The notes below the pieces were generated by a model. The model saw only the letters and a list, made by a program, of their open reading frames with translations. It did not search any database and was not told the DNA's origin. From Candidatus Roizmanbacteria bacterium (GTDB taxonomy: Bacteria > Patescibacteriota > Microgenomatia > UBA1406 > GWC2-37-13), in the NCBI GenBank assembly GCA_012798265.1, contig JAAZNM010000005.1, forward strand, positions 92,046-156,045: a DNA stretch of 64,000 nt, written 5' to 3'. Shown piece by piece: positions 59,238 to 64,000 of this stretch. Position 1 is the first letter of the stretch. Each line of letters opens with the position of its first letter. Both the position numbers and the translations under genes were made by a program.

Positions 59238-60161
59238 ATGAAAAGCCTAGCCGGTATATACCTGCTTTTTTTTGCCTTTTCTTTTTTTTTGCTGAAAAAC
59301 AGCTTGTACGGCCAACCTCCGGTTGTATCAAGTGTGCTTGGGACAAAAAGCGTATCCAGCGAAGTTGACCTGTCCGCGTCGGTCGGAGAAAATCGCTTTA
59401 GCCTCTTTGGCTACACCTCCCCCTATGGCCTGGTCACCTTCGAAGGCGTAGGCGTATTCGACCAAACATACGCTGATAAACAAGGCTATTTTGAGTTCAA
59501 AAACCGATTCTCTCCCACTTCGCCTCGTGAGGCTTGTTTAAGCGTTAAGGATCAATTCGGCCGGGTTTCTACCCCGGTATGCCTACCTTCGTTTTCCTCA
59601 CAAAAAAACATCAATGTCGGACCGATAATTATGCCACCGACCTTGTCTTTGAACAACCCGCAGGCCGGCAGCGACTATTATGTCGGAGATGAGGTGATTC
59701 TAAGCGGTCAAACTATCCCCAACTCCCAGGTAAATCTGTCTGTGTTTGCCGGTGAACAAAAAGGTCTTTCCTTGATCAAATCGGCCGAAGCTTTCAGTCT
59801 GCCAAAATTTGACTCAAACTCCGACGCCGAAGGTAATTTTTCCGTCACCCTGCCATCATCCGCCGTTAAAAATTACCGCCTATTTGCCCAGACAGACTAC
59901 AACAATAGCCAGTCTCCAAAAAGCTTGACGCTTAATTTTAACATCTTGCCGATATGGATGATCATTATAAATCTCTTTTTCATGTTCTTAAATTTGATTA
60001 AATCGAGGTTCTTGGAGCTTCTTATCTTGGCTGAGATTATTATTTTAGCCTCATATTTTCTCAGACGATATCTCCATCCTTACCATCTTAAAAAAAACAG
60101 GGCTTTAGCCTTAAAAAACAATCTTCTTCCCATCATCTACGCTCCACCATCGATTGTCTGA
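59238..60161 (+). CDS. Ig-like surface protein with C-terminal membrane helices
   Basis: 307 residues. Signal peptide (IYLLFFAFSFFLLKNSLYG), a beta-domain (RFSLFGYTSPYGLVTFEGVG then YADKQGYFEFKNRF), a second one (PPTLSLNNPQAGSDYYVGDE), and two hydrophobic helices near the C-terminus (IWMIIINLFFMFLNLI and LLILAEIIILASYFL). The domains resemble bacterial Ig/carboxypeptidase-regulatory-like modules. Third gene of the operon led by the 507-residue protein. Confidence 0.7.
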   Translation: MKSLAGIYLLFFAFSFFLLKNSLYGQPPVVSSVLGTKSVSSEVDLSASVGENRFSLFGYTSPYGLVTFEGVGVFDQTYADKQGYFEFKNRFSPTSPREACLSVKDQFGRVSTPVCLPSFSSQKNINVGPIIMPPTLSLNNPQAGSDYYVGDEVILSGQTIPNSQVNLSVFAGEQKGLSLIKSAEAFSLPKFDSNSDAEGNFSVTLPSSAVKNYRLFAQTDYNNSQSPKSLTLNFNILPIWMIIINLFFMFLNLIKSRFLELLILAEIIILASYFLRRYLHPYHLKKNRALALKNNLLPIIYAPPSIV

Positions 60162-60190
60162 AAATACTTTGAGGCCATATGGAGCCTGCT

Positions 60191-60610
60191 TCAATAAAAT
60201 GAAAGATGGGCTTTTTGGGGGAGTTTTTGACCGTCTACGATCACTTCAAGATAATACTCCCCAGCTTTTGTGCTTGAAACATCAAAAACAGCCTTGCCGT
60301 AGTTATCGGTCTGTCCTTGGATTGATTCTATGTTCAAGGCAGAATCTTCACTGACGTTAACTTTTTTACCCATGACCCCCAAACCTTGATTATTTAACAC
60401 AAAGACCGTTATTCTAACCTTTTCCTGTTGTCCGGCTTTAGCCCGAAGCGGAGTCGTAAAAAGGTAAGAGTTATCTACGGAAAAACTCAACTGGGAAACG
60501 CTGGCTCGCCCAACAAAATATTGAGCTTCATAAAGCCCAAAAAAAACCGAGAACATAATTAAAACTGCAAGAAAGATAACTATAAAAAAAATATTTCTCT
60601 TCATAATCAT
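60191..60610 (-). CDS. membrane-anchored bacterial Ig-like (Big_1) protein
   Basis: 139 residues from ATG 60610 (a second ATG at 60604 is possible). An N-terminal helix (IFFIVIFLAVLIMFSVFFG) anchors one Ig-like domain, KVRITVFVLNNQGLGVMGKK, then GQTDNYGKAVFDVSSTKAGE, which is the invasin-type Big_1 pattern. Role at the cell surface; partner unknown. It has a near-perfect promoter and is convergent with the surface operon. Confidence 0.75.
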   Translation of the reverse strand: MIMKRNIFFIVIFLAVLIMFSVFFGLYEAQYFVGRASVSQLSFSVDNSYLFTTPLRAKAGQQEKVRITVFVLNNQGLGVMGKKVNVSEDSALNIESIQGQTDNYGKAVFDVSSTKAGEYYLEVIVDGQKLPQKAHLSFY

Positions 60611-60618
60611 GCTCTTTT

Positions 60619-60648
60619 ATAATAGCCAAAATGTTATGTATTTGTCAA
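60619..60648 (-). promoter_or_regulatory. consensus promoter of the Ig-like gene
   Basis: Minus strand TTGACA (60643-60648), 18 nt, TATTAT (60619-60624), then 8 nt to ATG 60610. Confidence 0.8.
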
Positions 60649-61121
60649 GTTGTGAGCTTATCCTTTGCTATAAGATATTATTGGTAGTATTAATAGTAAA
60701 AAGGAGCATCAGATCAATCTAAAAATAAATATAAATATATTAGCAGACAATGATAGTATATGCTAAACCGACTGTTTTATGTCGCTGCTCCCTATTGATA
60801 AACTCAAATAAATCGACTAATTCGCAAAACAAATTTGATTCAATACTTTATTTTAAAAATGTCCTGCCCTAAACGAAATTAGGTAGAAAAAAATCCCAAT
60901 AAAAGGTTAGTCAATATCAAATGATTTTTAAACAATAGTAAAACTATACTGTAACTATATTATAGGTTTTATGATGCATATTGATATATATAAGTAATTA
61001 AATAATATCTGCGTTAATTGTATTAAATTTAATTAAATTATTATATAAGATATATTTAGCCTCACTCAAGATCAAGCCAACGAACGTGAATAACTATATC
61101 AAACTATACACTAAATACCTC
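60649..61121. other. long A/T-rich intergenic region, no gene recognised
   Basis: About 470 bases, strongly A/T-rich, with stops in all frames. The only structure I see is AGGAGCA (60702-60708) and TGCTCC (60786-60791), inverted and 77 nt apart, which could be the ends of a small RNA, and runs of TATATA/TTAATT near 60960-61060. No tRNA or CRISPR pattern. Confidence 0.4.
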
Positions 61122-61151
61122 TTGACAAACTTATTATTATTGTTTTAGTAT
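61122..61151 (+). promoter_or_regulatory. promoter of the integrase-like N-domain gene and surface operon
   Basis: TTGACA (61122-61127), 18 nt, TAGTAT (61146-61151), 8 nt to ATG 61160. Confidence 0.7.
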
Positions 61152-61159
61152 GAAATTAT

Positions 61160-61630
61160 ATGGAGAAACGGTATAATCTTTATAATCTTGAGGCCTCATT
61201 TAAAAAATACCTGCTTGCGGAAAATAAAAATAGCCTCACCATAAAAAATTACCTGTCCGATCTTCGTCATTTTACCGGTTGGCTTATATTCAAATTTCGT
61301 ATCCAGAACTCGGATTTTGACCTTGAATCAAGAATTTCCGAGATATTTAGCCTTGAAACGATTACCGAATATAAGGCTTATCTCGTTGAAAACAGACTTC
61401 CGGCCAAAACCGTCAACAGGCGGCTCTCGACTGTCAGAAAACTCTGTTCTTTTTGCATCTCCCAAGGTTGGATTAAGGAAAATCCGGCCAAACATATCCC
61501 CAACTTCCAATCTGAGGCTGAAAAAACCGGTTTGATCGAAGAATACCGTATGTTTCTTATTAAAAAAGGCTTAGATAGCCAAACTATTAATAGTTCACTC
61601 AGGGATACTGAGGAGTTTTTATCATTATAA
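61160..61630 (+). CDS. tyrosine-recombinase N-terminal (SAM-like core-binding) domain protein without catalytic domain
   Basis: 156 residues. LEASFKKYLLAENKNSLTIK, then LSDLRHFTGWL, ITEYKAYLVENRLPAKTVNR and RLSTVRKLCSFCISQGWI form the helical core-binding domain of XerC/D-type recombinases, and a second partial copy (IEEYRMFLIKKGLDSQTINS) closes the protein. The catalytic R...HxxR...Y domain is missing and is not found in the next 400 bases in any frame. It may bind DNA or act as a protein-protein adaptor. The next genes encode a 52-residue protein and the giant surface fibre, whose N-terminus resembles this domain. Confidence 0.75.
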   Translation: MEKRYNLYNLEASFKKYLLAENKNSLTIKNYLSDLRHFTGWLIFKFRIQNSDFDLESRISEIFSLETITEYKAYLVENRLPAKTVNRRLSTVRKLCSFCISQGWIKENPAKHIPNFQSEAEKTGLIEEYRMFLIKKGLDSQTINSSLRDTEEFLSL

Positions 61631-61643
61631 ATTTAATTAAATT

Positions 61644-61802
61644 ATGAAAACACTTGTCTCAAATATTATATTTAAGGCTTACCAGACCCTTAAAGATTGG
61701 TGCGATCCCGCTGCTTGCGGAAATCCTTATACCGTAAACGCCGATAACCTCTCTTCTTCCGGAAAATCCTTATTTTTAAGGAAAAGAATTTCATGGAATT
61801 AA
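61644..61802 (+). CDS. small protein, 52 residues
   Basis: Begins MKTLVSNIIFKAYQTLKDWC and ends in a basic LFLRKRISWN; unrecognised. It has two Cys (DWCDPAACGN) and lies between the SAM-like gene and the fibre gene, overlapping the latter by 10 bases in another frame. No strong ribosome site. It may be real or only a spacer that carries the fibre gene's ribosome site AAGGAAAAG (61779-61787). Confidence 0.4.
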   Translation: MKTLVSNIIFKAYQTLKDWCDPAACGNPYTVNADNLSSSGKSLFLRKRISWN

Positions 61803-64000
61803 AGTCAAAAATAACCAGGGAGCAGCTTGTTAAATATCTTCATTCACTCCGTGAAAACGGAGTTTCTTTGTCTGACCTTGAAATCAAGACGGCTAATGTG
61901 GAAAACTTTATCGATTGGGCTTACCAAAGAAGCTATCTGAATAAAGATGTTTTTAAGCAGTTAAAGAACGAAATCGCTAATTTTAAGCTTAAACCAAAAG
62001 AAGCTGAAAAAACCGTGCCTCAGATTCAAACGAAAAAACCGCCTTTACAGCGTTATATAGCCTTCTTAATCTTAGTTATCTTTATGTCGGCTTTGGGAGC
62101 CGGCATATACTCACGTTTCTTTGCTAACACTAAAACTCCTTATGCCTATCCCAGTTCTTTTACCTTCCCCGGAGTCACTGCAGGCACAAAAAGAACCTTA
62201 TCCTTTCAAGGCCGACTTACAGACAATATCGGCAATCCGATCACCACAAAAACCGACGTTGTCTTCAACCTTTATAATGTCTCAACCGGCGGTTCTTCTC
62301 TCTATACGGGATCTTGTACGGGCGTAGGTGGTATCAGCCCGGATCAAGATGGAATATTTAATGTCTTAATAGGTTCTGACTGCGGCATGAGCGCTATAGA
62401 CAGTTCCGTGTTTACAAATAACGCGACCGTGTATCTTGGAATTACAATCGGTACCGATGATGAGATGACTCCGAGACAACAAATTGCGAACGTCGCTTAT
62501 GCAATGAACGCCGAAACACTTCAGGGCTTACCACCGGGTAATACTGCTTCAACTATTCCATTTATCAGTAATCAAGGAGATCTGCTGATCGCGGCTGACG
62601 CTCCCGCCATAAGATCAATCAACACCTCGGCCAACTTTGCCCTAACCAGCGCCCAGACGATAACTATAGCCTCGGCCAGTACCGGTGACGTCGTCCTCCA
62701 AGCAACCGAAAGCGGAACGATCAAATTCAGAACCGGCGGAGACACCGATCTTAATAACAGAATGGTAATCGATAGCGCCGGCCTGGTCGGTATCGGCCTC
62801 AACCCAACCCAGGCTCTTGAGGTAAGCGGCAATATTTATGCCAACACCGGACAGATTCGTCTAGGAAATTTTGCCTCAGCTCCGGATAACATAGGTTCAG
62901 GATCGCTTTACTACAATACCGATACCAACAAAGTCTATTACTATAACGGCGTAAGTTGGGCAGAAATGGGAGCGGGAAGTGCCGGCGATTTTTGGAATCA
63001 GGCTCTTGGCACAATCTATCCCAAAAACTCAACCGTCGATCTCCTTATCGGCGGCACTTCAACCGCCTCGGCCAAGTTCGCCTTCCTTAACGTTAACTCG
63101 GGAACACCGGTCGCTTCGGTGGCCGGCAATATCAGTTTAGCTTCAGATCCGGGTACGGTAAGGAACATCTCTTCAACCGCCGGTAATGCCTTAAGTGTCA
63201 ATAACCTGACTATCGGCAGCAACGGCGTAATCACATCAGGAATATGGAACGGTACTGATATCGACATCTCCGACTATACTAATTTGACGGCTACTTCAGG
63301 CATAGTTTTAACGGACGATCAACTTACCCATTCAATCGCCAACGGCTATAAACACATGCCTGCCGACGGATCAGCTAATCAGATACTACAATACTCCTCT
63401 GCCGGCACGGCCAAATGGATCACTGTTTCCGGTGATATTTCTATTGCGGATGAGGGCGGTGTGACAATCGGAACTAATGCCGTTGACGGGACAAATATTT
63501 CTTTGGCTTCAGAAGCGGCCGGAGACATAATGTATTTTGATGGCACCGATTGGGTAAGACTGACAAAAGGTACGTCCGGCCAAGTACTCCATTCGGGAGA
63601 TGCCCCTTCGTGGGGAGCAATATCTTTAACGTCTGACGTAACAGGAATTTTACCATTATCATCCGGTGGAACGAACAAAAACATGACTGCCGTTAACGGT
63701 GGCATCGTTTGGACCGACTCCGATTCAATGGAAGTTACTGACGCCGGAACTCCGGGTCAAATACTCCAGTCAAGCGGTGCCGGAGCCCCAACCTGGGTAG
63801 ACGCTTCGTCAGTCGGCGAAAATTATTGGAATATTGATAGCGGAGCTCTTTCCACCAAAAACTCAACCGTCGATCTGCTTGTCGGTGGCCAATCAACCGC
63901 CTCGGCCAAGTTTGCTTTCATCAATGTACTTACGGGAACTCCGACTGCTTCGGTGTCAGGGACAACCGGATCAACTTACCTGACTGCCGACGGCACCCTG
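61793..64000 (+). CDS. giant tail-fibre-like surface protein, 3' end beyond the window
   Basis: Open from ATG 61793 (AAGGAA about 9 nt upstream) to the last base, so at least 736 residues. Residues about 5-50 (ITREQLVKYLHSLRENGVSL, then IDWAYQRSYLN) resemble the SAM-like domain of recombinases; 88-106 is a transmembrane helix; then FTFPGVTAGTKRTLSFQGRL starts a long outside part. It consists of beta-repeats of tail-fibre type: GVGIGLNP-like LVGIGLNPTQALEVSGNIYA, GSLYYNTDTNKVYYYNGVSW, DGTDWVRLTKGTSGQVL, TPGQILQSSGAGAPTWV. A DNA-level internal repeat is visible. Likely a surface fibre or adhesin. Confidence 0.85.
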   Translation, partial: MELKSKITREQLVKYLHSLRENGVSLSDLEIKTANVENFIDWAYQRSYLNKDVFKQLKNEIANFKLKPKEAEKTVPQIQTKKPPLQRYIAFLILVIFMSALGAGIYSRFFANTKTPYAYPSSFTFPGVTAGTKRTLSFQGRLTDNIGNPITTKTDVVFNLYNVSTGGSSLYTGSCTGVGGISPDQDGIFNVLIGSDCGMSAIDSSVFTNNATVYLGITIGTDDEMTPRQQIANVAYAMNAETLQGLPPGNTASTIPFISNQGDLLIAADAPAIRSINTSANFALTSAQTITIASASTGDVVLQATESGTIKFRTGGDTDLNNRMVIDSAGLVGIGLNPTQALEVSGNIYANTGQIRLGNFASAPDNIGSGSLYYNTDTNKVYYYNGVSWAEMGAGSAGDFWNQALGTIYPKNSTVDLLIGGTSTASAKFAFLNVNSGTPVASVAGNISLASDPGTVRNISSTAGNALSVNNLTIGSNGVITSGIWNGTDIDISDYTNLTATSGIVLTDDQLTHSIANGYKHMPADGSANQILQYSSAGTAKWITVSGDISIADEGGVTIGTNAVDGTNISLASEAAGDIMYFDGTDWVRLTKGTSGQVLHSGDAPSWGAISLTSDVTGILPLSSGGTNKNMTAVNGGIVWTDSDSMEVTDAGTPGQILQSSGAGAPTWVDASSVGENYWNIDSGALSTKNSTVDLLVGGQSTASAKFAFINVLTGTPTASVSGTTGSTYLTADGTL
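63023..63126 (+). repeat. internal direct repeat of the fibre gene (copy 1)
   Basis: Encodes KNSTVDLLIGGTSTASAKFA then FLNVNSGTPVASV; copy 2 at 63857-63960 is 834 nt downstream and shares most bases. Confidence 0.85.
63857..63960 (+). repeat. internal direct repeat of the fibre gene (copy 2)
   Basis: Encodes KNSTVDLLVGGQSTASAKFA then FINVLTGTPTASV. The repeat unit of about 278 codons is the period of this part of the fibre. Confidence 0.85.

Noticed and set aside
60649..61121. Replication origin in the long A/T-rich gap
   Set aside because: The composition fits but I find no DnaA-box cluster and no dnaA, dnaN or gyrB nearby.
61631..61800. Frameshifted catalytic domain of the integrase-like gene
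   Set aside because: I looked for R, HxxR and Y motifs in the following bases in all frames and found none; instead a small frame and the fibre gene begin here.

Overview
The window reads as a chromosomal fragment of a Candidate Phyla Radiation (Patescibacteria) bacterium, most likely Microgenomates-like. The reasons are small tightly packed genes, an AT-leaning composition with very A/T-rich intergenic DNA, secreted proteins typical of these lineages, and several enzymes of archaeal type (S-adenosylmethionine synthetase, tyrosyl-tRNA synthetase, CoA-biosynthesis enzymes). TGA is used as a stop codon, so the code is standard. The taxonomic call is an inference from gene content; there is no rRNA in the window.

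Layout. 0-8 kb: a short conserved gene, a GH18-like membrane-anchored protein, a glutaredoxin-like protein, tRNA-Trp and tRNA-Arg, archaeal-type MAT, a DUF2207 membrane protein, a small zincin, a histidine phosphatase and a 5'-nucleotidase. 8-12.6 kb: a MacB/MacA-type export operon whose ATPase carries a cyclic-nucleotide-binding-like domain. 12.6-17.3 kb: Pgi, an M20 peptidase, an ATP-grasp protein, DUF1801, tRNA-Ser and tRNA-Leu. 17.3-27 kb: a nucleotidyltransferase-fold protein, WecG-type glycosyltransferase, MreB, a PEGA protein, sortase, tRNA-Arg, thymidylate kinase, two NDKs, a P-loop kinase, prepilin peptidase and an M16 protease. 27-34.7 kb: tRNA-Gln, tRNA-Lys, several small genes, LeuRS, a fused PPAT/DUF359 CoA enzyme and an RRM protein with a long structured leader. 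35-46 kb: NadD-NadE, TrpRS, TyrRS, an ADP-forming acyl-CoA synthetase, a GGDEF-like protein and a P-type ATPase. 46-50.5 kb: secreted Cys-rich protein, HEPN-like protein, cytidylate-kinase-like protein and the conserved secE-nusG-rplK-rplA block. 50.5-64 kb: a surface and competence region with two repeats of a [secreted beta protein + membrane-anchored DUF916-like protein] pair, ComEA, a split ComEC, a PaaX-like regulator, Ig-like proteins, an integrase-type SAM-like protein and a very large tail-fibre-like surface protein that runs off the right edge.

Three patterns cross the whole window. First, about two dozen genes have a -10 hexamer ending only 6-10 nt before the start ATG, which predicts leaderless mRNAs for the first gene of many transcription units. 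Second, a degenerate A/T-rich inverted-repeat family (words like TTACAAATTACAAA / TTTGTAATTTGTAA) fills intergenic spaces and also lies in frame inside leuS and a nucleotidyltransferase gene. Third, archaeal-type versions replace the usual bacterial enzymes at several core steps.

Functionally, the window combines nucleotide and NAD/CoA cofactor salvage, aminoacylation, fermentation with substrate-level ATP formation (ADP-forming acyl-CoA synthetase), type IV pilus/competence-type DNA uptake, and a large investment in cell-surface proteins, as expected of a reduced, host- or community-dependent cell. All seven tRNA genes lack an encoded CCA end.
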